From Rhizaria sp. SCN 62-66 (Eukaryota; Rhizaria, unplaced): a stretch of DNA of 64,000 nt. The stretch lies in contig MEDY01000141.1 of NCBI GenBank assembly GCA_001724265.1, forward strand, positions 1-64,000, given 5' to 3'. A program made the translations under genes and the position numbers. The notes under the pieces were generated by a model. It saw only the letters and a program-made list of their open reading frames with translations, searched no databases and was not told the origin of the DNA. Shown piece by piece: positions 38,421 through 48,921 of this stretch; position 1 is the first letter of the stretch, and the number at the start of each line of letters is the position of its first letter.

Positions 38421-40709
38421 TTACCAGTAGTGGGGGCAGTAGGTGTCGGCGTAAGGGCAGCCGATGTTGCGCGGGGGCTTGTAATCAAGACGCACGTTGC
38501 GCTTCTCCAGCAGAGTGAGCGGGCGGCCGCCGACCTCGGCGATCTTCTTCATGAAGTGCGCCTCCTGCCAGTACGAGATGAGCTCCTTGCGGGCGCGGCC
38601 GTAGGTGGGGAAGCAGCCCTTGGCGAGGATCGAGATGGCCGGGTCGGGGCGCTTGCTCATGAGGTGATACTTGACGACAGTGGTGAGGAACTGGTCAGAG
38701 TTGCGGAGGTGGCACGACTGAGGGATGCGGCCGCTCTTGTAGCCCGCATCGACGGAGTTGATCCACGCCTCGAGGCGCTGCACAGTACCGACCTCGGACG
38801 ACTGGAGGAACTGGGAGATCTCCGTGCCAAGGTTGAGGAACAGACGCGCCGCGAGGGGGTCCGTGGCGTGCTGCGCGAGCGCGAGTTCCCAGCCCTGGAT
38901 GAAGTACTGGTACGCCTTCTCGGGGTCAGACTGCAGCAGCGCGATGCAGCGCGTGGCGTGCGCCGTGGGGCGCTGCTCGAGCGAATGGCGGAAGTACGCG
39001 ATGGGCTCGTCGACCATGCCGACCTCGGCAGCGATGACACCGAGGTAGAAGCTGTGGAGCCAGGTGTAGCCCTTGGTCTTGGCGGACTTCTCGATCAGGG
39101 CGCGCCAGTCCTCGTCGACCTGGTACGACTGCGGCAGCGACGCGAGCGTGAGCGCGGAGAAGGTGTTATTGGTGAGGAGCTCGATCCAGGGGCGCGACTC
39201 ATCGTTCTCGATCAGAGTGAACTTGGCGCCGGGCGCGAGGCGGGCGCGCGCGTGGCCGACCGTCTTGCGGTAGAGCTCGTTGAGGCCGCCCCAGGGCATG
39301 CCCTCGTAGAGGATGTCCTTGTCCTCGGGGTCAACCATCGAGTACTCCTGGAAGAACTTGTGCATCTCGGTCATCTTGGCCGCAGTGACGCCGTTCTTGC
39401 CCTCCATCCAGCGGTTGATGCCGCCGATCGCCACGTCGTGGTCGCGGTTTTGCGACACCGCCGCGGAGACGTCAGCCGTGGTGCCCGCCTTGAACACCTC
39501 GGTCCACTCGAACACGGAGTCGGCGGCCAGGCGCCAGTTCTGCATCTGGGTCGGCGCGGGGCCCGTCTGGAGCTCGGCGTAGTCGCCCGTGCGGTTGGGC
39601 ATGACGCCCGCGGAGAGGAAGTCCTGCATGAAGCGGCCGGGACCGGTCTGGCCCCAGGTGAAGAACTTGGTGCCGTTGAGGGTGTGGCCGTGCCAGACGA
39701 AGTAGCCGTCGGCCTCGACGTGGGTGATGTAGCGGCGCTGGCCATCGGGGATGCGGAGGAAGTAGTCGCCCCAGATGATATTGCCGAGGAACGAGTGGTC
39801 CTGCGCCCACACGTTGTTGCCGAGCGGCGGCGCAAGGCCGGAGAAGGAGGTGTTCATGACCTCGGCGAAGTACGGCCAGGGCGCGTCGCGCACGGGGCCG
39901 GACGCCGTCTCGGCGACGTGGTCGGCGGGGGACAGAACGCGTGACTCAGGGGTGACGTGGTGCGCGACGCAAGTCCACCAGTAGCCGCGGAGGTCCCACT
40001 GGTGCGGGTTGGTGATCTTGGGGTGCATCCAGAGCTCGGCGCCGTCGTGGATCATGTCGACCTGCCAGACAGTGCCGTTGTAGCGGTCGAACTCGTAGAC
40101 GCGGACCATGGGGCCCATGCGGGTGGACATCTGCGCGACGTACACGGGCGACTCGGAGAAAGCCGAGTGGCCGATGATTCCGGGCGACCAGTTGAACTCG
40201 AGGCCACCAGCGGCCCAGGCCTTGAGGGCGCCGATGTTGGCGGGCTGGTGGGCCTTGTTGTCGAAGAACATGTCACGGCCGTTGACCTTGTCGACGGTGT
40301 TCCAGACCTTGCCGGCGACGGAAGGGACGACGTCGGTGCGGAGGTACTCGTTCTCCATGCGCACCACGGGAAGCTTCTCGGGCTGGCGGTCGCACGTCCA
40401 CTGGTCCTGGGTCAGGTACGGCAGCTGGGGCGAGCGGGTGTCGGCCATGGCGCCCTCGAAGATCTCGGGGCCGTTGGTGTCGTCGGGGGTGAAGGGGCGG
40501 AACGTGCCGCGGCCACCGCCGATAAACACGTGCGTGGCGCCACCTTCAACAGAGCCCTGGGAGAAAAGGAAACCGGGGAGGATGTTACCGGGAAGCACGC
40601 GCGACTCGATAATGTCGATGCTCTCCTTAGTAATAGTGCTCGGGCCAGCGGCGGCAAAGCACACCGCCGTGGCAACGAGAAGCGCCATGAACGTCTTGTG
40701 AAGACGCAT
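38421..40709 (-). CDS. Secreted DUF5107-type protein with TPR-like C-terminus
   Basis: A 762-residue single-exon protein with a signal peptide (hydrophobic residues 7-21, A-A-A-G). Residues about 80-400 resemble DUF5107, a beta-sandwich module related to aldose-epimerase-like folds: R-M-E-N-E-Y-L-R-x-D-V-V-P (a core strand), G-R-D-M-F-F-D, G-G-L-E-F-N-W, P-H-Q-W, G-Y-W-W-T-C-V-A. The C-terminal half (about 480-690) is helical, with alternating Ala/Leu/Tyr helices like TPRs, as is common after DUF5107. It ends in a short Cys-containing tail. Bacterial relatives are often near carbohydrate-use genes, so a sugar-binding or sugar-modifying role outside the cell is possible, but no activity can be assigned. 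Start is ATG and stop is TAA. It is convergent with the C69 gene and divergent from the CLASP-like gene. Confidence 0.75.
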   Translation of the reverse strand: MRLHKTFMALLVATAVCFAAAGPSTITKESIDIIESRVLPGNILPGFLFSQGSVEGGATHVFIGGGRGTFRPFTPDDTNGPEIFEGAMADTRSPQLPYLTQDQWTCDRQPEKLPVVRMENEYLRTDVVPSVAGKVWNTVDKVNGRDMFFDNKAHQPANIGALKAWAAGGLEFNWSPGIIGHSAFSESPVYVAQMSTRMGPMVRVYEFDRYNGTVWQVDMIHDGAELWMHPKITNPHQWDLRGYWWTCVAHHVTPESRVLSPADHVAETASGPVRDAPWPYFAEVMNTSFSGLAPPLGNNVWAQDHSFLGNIIWGDYFLRIPDGQRRYITHVEADGYFVWHGHTLNGTKFFTWGQTGPGRFMQDFLSAGVMPNRTGDYAELQTGPAPTQMQNWRLAADSVFEWTEVFKAGTTADVSAAVSQNRDHDVAIGGINRWMEGKNGVTAAKMTEMHKFFQEYSMVDPEDKDILYEGMPWGGLNELYRKTVGHARARLAPGAKFTLIENDESRPWIELLTNNTFSALTLASLPQSYQVDEDWRALIEKSAKTKGYTWLHSFYLGVIAAEVGMVDEPIAYFRHSLEQRPTAHATRCIALLQSDPEKAYQYFIQGWELALAQHATDPLAARLFLNLGTEISQFLQSSEVGTVQRLEAWINSVDAGYKSGRIPQSCHLRNSDQFLTTVVKYHLMSKRPDPAISILAKGCFPTYGRARKELISYWQEAHFMKKIAEVGGRPLTLLEKRNVRLDYKPPRNIGCPYADTYCPHYW

Positions 40710-41238
40710 TGGAGCTGTAATGGTGACGTAGGCGGAGGAAAAAGAGTTTGTTAGTCGTATCCGTGAGCAGGCGGTTGGAAGAATGACGAATTAAAGTCAG
40801 CGGACGCAAGTCGAACATAGTCGCGTCATAGGCTTCGCAGAATGCGGGCAATGACAGGAATAGAAGTTGAAAGACGGCCTGCGAATTGATTAGAAAAATA
40901 AATAAGCCATGATATAGCCATACAAACATTGTTTCAGGTCCACACTCACTCTGCAAGTGGCCAAGCTGCTTTGACTCCGCACCCATCGACGTCGCACTCC
41001 CCGCTCCAGCTCGCTCACAGTCACAACGGACCGAATTGATTGACGAGAGCGCTAGCGACAATGCTCACGGTCACTCTGGTTCGGTCTTAAAAAACACATC
41101 GTGCGCCCTATTGCTGTCGTTCCTTAACAACCTACTCGTGATATATGTCTGTTTACCGAATTTCTGTTATATTACTTATTTAGCTTTTGCAACAGCTCGA
41201 CGTCTTCCGGCTTTACGCCTCCCCTGCTACAGCCCACG
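40710..41238. promoter_or_regulatory. Divergent intergenic region, DUF5107 and CLASP-like genes
   Basis: About 530 bp between two divergent start codons. It is mixed AT-rich and GC-rich. A CAACGG site occurs near 41023, like the Myb-type boxes upstream of the giant gene, but only once. No TATA box was recognised. Confidence 0.35.
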
Positions 41239-42020
41239 ATGTCCCAGCACTGCTCATGGGTCTTCTCATGCAGCAGTAGCCCTACCGCCCTCAACTCGTA
41301 CGTGTTTGATTTGTTTTTAAGACATGCGATTAGCCACGCGCTTATACTTCTTCTGGCGCATTTTATGTGCTTATTGGCATTTTGCCCCCTTAGTACGACA
41401 TGATCTTCTGACTCACACCATGATGTTTTTTTCAACCGTTCCTTCCCCCCCATTCGCCCCCACAGCGACGATGAAGCAGCGTTCCAACCGCGCTCTCTTC
41501 CGTCATCTATCTCGGTGTCTCTGCGCGTCTACCCCGCGCCCTCCGTGCTCTCCCCACTCAACGTCTTCCCTCTCCACAACGGCCCCGCCGCCTCCGCCAC
41601 CGCTCCTGTAACTTCCGCCGCGTCGGCGTCCTCTTCCGCTCTGCCAGCGCCGCTCTCGGCCGCCGACGCTGCCCCCAGCCTCCCCGCGGCGGCCGCGAAC
41701 ACTTCCGCGCTCGTGCAGATCTGGTCCGCCTCGCTCCCGCTCCCAGAGACCGAGGCCGGCGCCGCGACCGCAGACTCCGTCGCTCACGACGCGAGTGTTG
41801 GCGCATCAGAGCGTGTGACGACGACGACGACTACTGTGACGGTTCCGTGCCCGCGGTTTGCGCGGATTGACTGGTCGGAGTTTGCCGCTGAGGACGAAGC
41901 CACACTCACGGTCACGCTGCCGCCTCCGAGCCCCGTCGCAGCGGCTGCCACTCCTGTTGCTGCTTTTGCTTCGTCCTCAACAAACGGCGCTATGACGGCT
42001 ACGATGACAGCCACTGCTGC

Positions 42021-42053
<33 letters not shown>

Positions 42054-45000
42054 AGCGCAGCCTCTGGCGGGTCCTGTGGCGCAAACGACCGCGCGCGAGG
42101 CCGTGTCTCTGTTCATCCCGTCGTATGCCTTCGAAGCCGAGTCGTCACGTTCACCCTCACCCGGCCCCGCCCCCGCCCCCGCCTCGGCACAGGCGCAGTC
42201 ACTCTCGCTATCATCACAGCCAGTCTCCGCTGCGAACTCCACTGCGAGCGAGAATGTGACACGCACCCTGTCGCTGCCGCCGCTGCCTAGTGCGCTATCG
42301 TTGTCCCTCGCAAGCACCCCGTCCCGGTCCTTCGTCTTCACGTTCCCGGGCGGCGTCACGGTCACTGCCACGGCCACCGCGCTGCCAGCCACTGGCCCAC
42401 CGCCGTTTCAGCCGCACTCAGCGATAACAGCGCAGGAGGACCGTGGCGCGGCGCCGCGGGACAGCGCTGTAGCCGTGCACAATCCCGTCTCCGCGTCTAA
42501 CAACTGCGGCGGCGGCGGTGGTGGTGTGCCTACTGCGACGACAGTCGGGGCTGACTCTAGCCAGGGCTCGCTGGCCAGCGAAAGCGACTCTATTGGATCT
42601 GCCACTGCTGCTACAACAGCAGCAGCGGTAGTGCCGCGGCGGCCGGTCGCGTTCGAGGTCAACTTCGCCGCCCTGCCTTCGCCCTCAGCCTCCGACGCTG
42701 ACGGCGCCGGTGCCGACGCAAACAGCGTGGGCGATGGCAGCTGTGGCGATGTCAGCGTGGCGAGTGCGCTTTCACATCACCAGCCCCAACCGAGCACGCC
42801 CCGCACCTCCGTCCGCACCTCCGCCAGCGCCGCTGCCGCGTCTGCGTCCGCGTCTGCGTCTGCCTCTGCGTCGTCTGCGGCGGCGGCGGCTGCGGCGGCC
42901 GCGGACGCGGAGGCGGGATACAGCGGGGGCGCAGTGCTCCGGACTCCGGCCCCACGCGCCTCGACACGGCACCGCTACAGCAGCCACAGCAATAGCGGCA
43001 GCAAGAGCAAGGTTAGAGACAGTAAGAACAGCCCTTCGAGCCGCGCCCACGCTGCGAGCACTGATCGCGCCGACATAGACGACGACGGCGACGGCGACGG
43101 TGATCAGAGTGCGTTTTGCGGTCTGGGAGACGACGACGGCATCGACAGGCTGCACGAGCGTCAGTTCATTACTATCCCGTACTTCCCTCATTCGTCGACG
43201 ACGTCCGCCAACGCCACAGCCAACGCGGGCGGCTCTGCTGCTGGCTCGGCCTCGGCGTCGGCCTGCTCCTCCCCGTCCTCATCCTCAGCCGCTTTCTCTT
43301 CTGCACAGAACAGCAGCAACAGCAACAGCAACAACAACAGCAACACTGCGGCTAGCGCAAGCAGCGCTGCCGTTTGCACAGGGAGTAACTCCAGTGCTTA
43401 TGCAGCGCCCTGGTCCGCGCGCCGCCCATCCGGCGCTACTGCCTCCGCCGCCGCGGCCGCCGCGGCTGCGGCGGCGGCAGCCGCCGCGAGCGCCGCGGCC
43501 GCCGCCCCGCCGACCGACCCGTCGAAGCTTCCGTTCCCGTCCCGTTTGGCGTACCCGCTGCCGCTGGCCGCCGCAGCCCGCGCCGCCGCGGCCGCGCCGC
43601 CGCCCGCGCTCACCGCCGCCGCCGCGGCCGCCGCGGCCGTGGCCCTCGCCGACCGCACGACGGTGGTGTGGACCGCGCGACACGAGGAGCTTTTGCTCTT
43701 ACCTCTCCGCGCGGAGGCTTATTTAGCGCTCGCGCCGGCACAAGCGGCCGCCGCGGACGGCGGCGGCGGCCGCGTCGGTCTGGCCCGCTTGCTGCGGCCC
43801 GTCGCGGCCGCTCTCGCGGTGCAAACGGCCGAGCTGCGGTCGCAAGTCGCGAAGCTCGCGCTGGTGACCGTGGGCGCGCTGGCCCGCGAGTGCGGCCCCG
43901 CCTTCGTACTATTGGCCGACGCGCTGCTGCCCGCGCTTGCCGTGCAGCTGTCTTCGTCGAAGCAGATGCTCAGCGCCGCCGCCACGGAGTCGCTGAACCA
44001 GGCCGCCGACGCCGCGGAGCACCCGCACTTCCTCGCGTTGGTGCTGGCACTGGTGCGGGAGAGCAAGCAGGACCGCATCGCGCTCGGTTTGGCGCGCGCG
44101 CTGACGATTATACTGGAGCGTTGGCCAGGGGAGCTGTTTGAGCTCTCGCCGACGGAGGCCCTCCTCACTGCCCCCTTTTCACCGCATTGCAGCAGCAACA
44201 ACAACAACAATAACAAGGACGCTGTCGCGGCTTCAAGTGATTCCGTTGCTGCTGCGACGCCGTCTACGACTGCGACTTCTGCTGCTGCGGCCGCTGCGAC
44301 TGAGCCACCGACTCACAGCCACAGCCACGGTCAGTCGTGCGGTCATGCTAGCCGGACTAGGCCTCACCCTCATCAGTCACCTGCGGGTGAGAATACGACC
44401 ACTGCACCGACTGCGACGCCGGCGCGTGCCACAGCGAGCGGGCCGCTCAGCGCGCGCTCCCGCGGCACCGGCGCCGCCGCCGCCGTGCCAGTCTCCGTGG
44501 CCGCCGCCGCCGTGGCCCCTCTCATCGCCGCCGCGACGGCCGCCGCCGCCGCCGCCGCGCAGGCCCCGATCCGCGCGCCCCCGCCGCCCCCCGCCTGGTT
44601 ACTATCACACGCGACCATCCGCGACGCCGTGTTCGCCGTGCTGCCTGTGCTGCTCTCCCATGCCGGTCCGCTGACGCGCGCCAAGGCGCGGACCGCGCTG
44701 TACCACGCGTGGCTGCGCTGGCCCGCCGCCGCCGAGGCCGTGCTGGTGCGGCAAAGCGTGGCCGTGCGCGGCGCGTTCGACGCGCAGTGGCCCGACTTCG
44801 CTGAAGCAGAGGCGCTGGACCCCACTTTGCGCGAGGAGCGCGCGGCCCATCGTACTCAGGCGGGGGATGCCGCGCTCGCTCTCGCGCCCAATCTCGCCGC
44901 AGCGGCGGCGGCCGAGGCTGCTGCGGCGGCTGCGGCGGCTGAGTACGACGTAACTACTGGCGCCGCGACAGACGTTGTGGCGTTTGCAGTGCCGACAGTG

Positions 45001-45585
45001 CCCGCCGGCGCCCGCGCCCGCATTGCCGCCTCATCTGCGTCGTCTGCTGCGTCGGGACCGATGGTCATGGGCACCGTCACGAGCACTCCTGTGAGTACAC
45101 GTGTGCGGTCTGCGCGAGTGCCGTTTTCCCGCGCACGTTTCGCTGCCAGCGCCGCGGTCGCCGCTTCCTCAGCCTCAGCCTCGGCGTCGAGCAGTACGAA
45201 CCCCGGTGCGGCCTCCCTGACTGCGACTGCGCCCCCGGGCCAGGCTTCTGCGCCACCGGGGTCCTCTGGCGGGCCGTCAGCCGGTAGCCTCGGCGTCGGC
45301 GTCCTCGTCGGCAGTGTTACCGCTAGCGGTGGCGGCGGCGTTGTCGGGGGCGGCGGGTCGGGTGTTTTTGCGTTCGGCAGCGAACGGCTCGATCCCAGTG
45401 CGGCCAATACACCGGTGTGCCGGCCCCGCAAGACCCCCGCTCTCGCGAAGCTCCACACCGGCGCCGGCGCTGGCGACACTGGCGCTGGCGCTGGCGCTGG
45501 CGGTGGCGGTGCAACTGGCATCTCGCAGTCAGGTGACGGTGGCGGCAGTGAGAGCGAGGAGGGAGGCTTGCTGCCGCTGATGTAG
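41239..45585 (+). CDS. CLASP-like TOG-domain protein (frame may continue through TAG)
   Basis: Exon 1 is 41239-41297 (ATG). A 168-nt intron, 41298-41465, is phase 2 at both ends (TC|C). Exon 2 starts at 41466. The long frame itself has no early ATG, which is why this 5' exon was sought. The first 700 residues are Ala/Ser/Pro-rich and probably disordered, with poly-Ala tracts. A CLASP_N-type TOG domain starts near nt 43640 (L-R-P-V-A-A-A-L ... E-L-R-S-Q-V-A-K-L-A-L-V-T-V-G-A-L-A-R). It is interrupted at about nt 44170-44590 by a low-complexity insert and resumes with T-R-A-K-A-R-T-A-L-Y-H-A-W ... F-D-A-Q-W-P. CLASP proteins bind microtubule plus ends and tubulin. The frame meets TAG at 45583-45585 (1,392 residues), but an open, coding-like frame continues through it. 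Confidence 0.72.
41298..41465 (+). other. Intron of the CLASP-like gene
   Basis: Donor is CTC|GTACGT. A CTGAC-like branch site lies near 41408. A long C/T tract precedes CACAG|C. Phase 2 on both sides keeps the frame from ATG 41239 into the long open frame. Confidence 0.7.
42022..42054 (+). repeat. (GCT)n trinucleotide run coding poly-Ala
   Basis: A pure GCT codon run in the disordered N-terminal part of the CLASP-like protein. Confidence 0.85.
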
Positions 45586-45717
45586 CTGCCGAGCAGCCCC
45601 TTAGCCTCTCCTAAGTACCCCTACAGCGCGCACAACGGTCACAACGCTAGCAATAATGGGGATAGTAAAGATGAGAGCTATGAATCGATGTCGCTCAGCG
45701 GCTCGATGGCGATGTAG
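45583..45717 (+). other. Two in-frame TAG codons joining CLASP-like and phosphoesterase frames
   Basis: TAG codons at 45583-45585 and 45715-45717, both directly after ATG, lie in the frame shared by the upstream CLASP-like and the downstream phosphoesterase open frames. From 45586 to the next long frame there is no TAA or TGA. The sequence between reads like the neighbouring coding sequence (Ser/Asn-rich, then a poly-Pro run, then Asp/Ser/Ala-rich). Confidence 0.8.
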
Positions 45718-46065
45718 CGTGATTCACCGTGCAAGAACAACAGTAGCAGTGGCAACAACACCACTCAGAACAGTGTAGTTAATGGCAAGACAGCGAAGTG
45801 TGCGCCGCTCAGTGCGAGCCCGCTGCCACCGCCGCCGCCGCCGCCACCTGCGCCCGAGCCAGCTTCTGACTCCGACTCAGATGCTGATGCTGGCAATGGC
45901 CAGGGTGATGCAAACGATGCGAACGCAGACTCAGAACCTGCCGCAAAGCCAGCGGCGACGGTGTCTGTGGCGAAGACAGCGACCGATAGCGAGACCAAGA
46001 CAGCGACTCCAGCTGCTGCTACTTCGTCTACGAAGCGTGGTCTCTTGCTTTTAAGGGGTACTTAC

Positions 46066-48921
46066 ATGTCTCTCGGCGAGGACCTCGATGCATACTGCCA
46101 GCCGCCCCCCGGCTTCACTTCGGAGCAACCAGCGGAAGACGGCGGCCTAAATTCGACAACGAGCGGTTTAACTTCCGCCGGAGCAGGCGACACCTCGTCA
46201 CTATCGTCGTCGTCGTGCCCCGACTGCAGCGCGGAGCCACAGTCCACGGCTTCCGCTTCCGCTTCCGCTTCCGCTTCCGGGGCTGGTGATGGTGCTGGTG
46301 GTGCCGTGTCTGCTGTGTCTGGAGTTTCTGCGTGTGTTTCTATGTGCCTTAACCACCGCCATTACAGCGGTGACGGGCCTCATAGCGCCTCCGCTGCTGG
46401 CGCGCACAGGCACGGCCACAGGCCCGGTCATAATCCTGGTCACGGACACGGTCACGGTCACGGTTATGGTCACAGCACTGGTCTCGGCCACGGTGCGACC
46501 GGCGCCCGGCGCGGCGCCGCCGCTGGAGACAGCGGCACGCACGCCGGCACAGCTGGCTTCGCGGTGAGCGCCGGTCAATACGGGCCACTTATCGGCTCAC
46601 TCGCCACCGCGAACGGCAACGGCAACGGGAGTGGTAACAGTCGCAATGGGGGCTTGGGACAGGCAGCGTCGCCGTTCAACGGTGCATACATGCTGTCCAA
46701 GGGCGACGACATCGACGCTTACCCCGCGGTCGCAAGCACTAACTCTAACACCGACAACAACAACAACATTGAGAACGATGATAGCGCTGCCGCCGATGCT
46801 GCTGTAGGTGCGAGTCAGGACGCAGCGGTGATGTTGTCGTCTCTGGTGCTCCCGTCCGCCAACTCTGCCCCGCGCCGCCGCTCCGCCCCCACCAACGGCT
46901 CTGCTGCGACACAGGCTGTCTCTGCATCCGCAGTCGCCGGATCCTCGGTGACCGTGGCGGATGTGGGCCGCGTGACGGCGCTGCGGGCGCGCGCGCGCGC
47001 CACGGGTGACTGGTCGCACGTTCTCCTGCCCCCGCAGCCCGATCAGAACAACAACTGCGGCGGCAGCGCTGGCGACGAGAGTCACACCGTTGCAGAGCCG
47101 CACGTGCTACGGCTGCAAGTTGTGTCAGACGTACACTTGGAGCGCTTCCCCTCCCGCTACCCCTCGGCCTCTGAACTCGCGGCCGCGCTCGACGACGTCA
47201 TCATCCCCTCGGCGCCCGTGCTCGTGCTCGCCGGCGACATCGGCTGCCCGGCCACGCGCGCGGGCGCGGCGCTGTATCTATCGTTCTTGCAGCTCCAGGC
47301 CGGTCGGTTCGAGCTGGTACTCGTGCTAGCGGGGAACCACGAGTTCTACTCACCGCTCACGCCCACAGGTCCGCAACAGCCCGCGTCGTCTGCCGCCGCG
47401 ACGTCGACAGCTTTTGTTGCTGTAGCGTCGCCGCCGAATGCGGCGCTGTACGCACGGGGCAAGAGCAACAGCAACGGTGCCAGCGAGAGCATCGCCAATG
47501 ATATCCCCGTCACGGAACCCGCTTCTGCTGCTGAGGCTGCGGCTGAGGCTGAGGCGGAGGCTGCTGCTGCTGCGTTGAATGGCGCTGTGAGCGTCGCATG
47601 TGTTCGCCGCACAATGCGCGAACTGTGCCGTGACGCCGGTGATAACGTACTGTTTCTCGACCGTGATAGCGTCACTTTCACCGCTCCCGCGCCTCATTTA
47701 CACTTTGCACAACCACACTTACAGTCGCAGTCAGCAGAGCAACCCACTACTGACACGAGTGCGAGTGTGCGCGTGTGTGGTGCGACGCTGTGGTCGTTTG
47801 TAGGCCACGAGCACGCAACGCATGTGGAGCGCGCGGTCAGCGATTACGCGTACTCGTTCGTTGACAACGAAGCATACGCGGCGACACCGCTCTGCAGCAG
47901 CGATTGCACCGACACCACGGTTGCTGTTGCCGTCTTGTCGACGGCAGACAACTGCAATAGCAACGCAGTGACTGAGTCGACGACTGCAGAGGCCGCAGAG
48001 GCCGCTGCGACTGCGGCTGCGGTTAGCCCTCCTGCGGTCTCTTCGCAACAACATCAGCAACCCCAGCAACAGCAGCAACAGCTACAGCAACAACAGAACA
48101 GGTTGGCACGCGTGCGCCGCATGTGCGTCAAGGACACGGTAGCGATGCACAGTGCCGATGTGGCCTTCTTGCACGCGCAGGTCGCCGTGGCGCGCGCTGA
48201 GGGGCAGCGGCTCTGCGTGCTGACGCACTACCCGCCCACGTTTAGCAACACGTCCGACCCGCGCTTTAAGGTACGCGAACGATCATTTCGTGGCCTTGTT
48301 TCATTCTCAGTTTGTTCAACATGTCTCTCCTTTTCCTTGTCTCTCACTCACCATTTACTTTTCTTGCTGTTGCATTTTCGCCGTATTTGTGACTGTAGGA
48401 TTCTCCTTTCCGCTGGGCGTTTGCGAGCGCGCTGGATGATTTCATGGCACAGTCGACGCCGACACTGCACACCTGGGTCGCTGGTCACACGCATTGGTAC
48501 GTCTACTATTTATAGCGTTTCATAACCACTGCTCAACATGTGTCGCACCAAACTTCACTCTTTCTGCTTAGTAGCAATATTTTTGGATGCATCGAGTCAC
48601 AATTCATGGTAACTATGATGAATTCTTACTCAAGTTATTGGTTCGTGCCATTTTTCATTGTTTTTCGCCGAAATTGTCAAATTGTCGTGCAGGTCGTACG
48701 ACTTTGAGCACCGTGGCGTGCGCCTCGTCTCGAACCAGTTCGGGTATCTCGGCATCCCGGAGACCAAGTTTAACCGCGCCTTCACCGTCGACATCCCGGT
48801 CACCGTGCCGCTATCTATGTAGGCGTCCCGCGAGCCCTCAAAGGCTGCAGGTGCGATGTAGGCGGTTGTGGAGACTGTTGCGACTGACTCACTGCCGGGG
48901 AAGTGTTGCGCTGTCGTTTGA
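46066..48921 (+). CDS. Calcineurin-like metallophosphoesterase with large low-complexity inserts
   Basis: Three exons: to 48270, 48399-48496, and 48693 to TGA 48919-48921 (with TAG at 48820 and 48859 read as sense) or to TAG 48822. Metallophosphoesterase motifs appear in order: S-D-V-H-L-E (nt about 47128), L-A-G-D-I-G (47227), L-A-G-N-H-E-F (47326), L-T-H-Y-P-P (48218), and V-A-G-H-T-H-W completed across intron 2. These supply the Asp, His and Asn ligands for two metal ions. About 290 residues of Ala/Glu/Gln-rich insert separate the GNHE and THYPP motifs, and the N-terminal 350 residues are disordered with a Gly-His repeat. The first ATG of the frame is 46066, but the frame is open and coding-like further upstream, so it may be fused to the CLASP-like frame (about 2,396 codons in total). 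Substrate is unknown. Confidence 0.75.
46385..46500 (+). repeat. Gly-His repeat tract
   Basis: Reads as alternating G-H units (G-H-G-H-G-H-G-H-G-Y-G-H) in the N-terminal region of the phosphoesterase frame. Such tracts can bind zinc, copper or nickel, but none is shown here. Confidence 0.7.
48271..48398 (+). other. Intron 1 of the phosphoesterase gene
   Basis: 128 nt, phase 0, AAG|GTACGC ... GACTGTAG|GAT. Removal joins S-D-P-R-F-K to D-S-P-F-R-W-A-F, which is normal sequence for this phosphoesterase type. Confidence 0.85.
48497..48692 (+). other. Intron 2 of the phosphoesterase gene
   Basis: 196 nt, phase 2, CATTG|GTACGT ... GTCGTGCAG|GTCG. Splicing makes G-H-T-H-W-S-Y-D, the last metal-binding motif. 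Confidence 0.88.
48820..48861 (+). other. Two in-frame TAG codons at the phosphoesterase 3' end
   Basis: TAG at 48820-48822 and 48859-48861, each directly after ATG. The frame then runs 19 more codons to TGA at 48919-48921. The first TAG falls where relatives of this domain normally end, so here TAG could be a genuine stop. Confidence 0.6.

Noticed and set aside
38280-39944. 554-codon plus-strand frame rich in Val, Arg and Gly
   Set aside because: Antisense to the DUF5107 gene. Its composition is what the complement of GC-rich coding DNA gives.
41324-41611. ATG-led 95-codon frame at the start of the CLASP-like gene
   Set aside because: It spans the better-supported intron 41298-41465 and then runs out of frame with the long coding frame.
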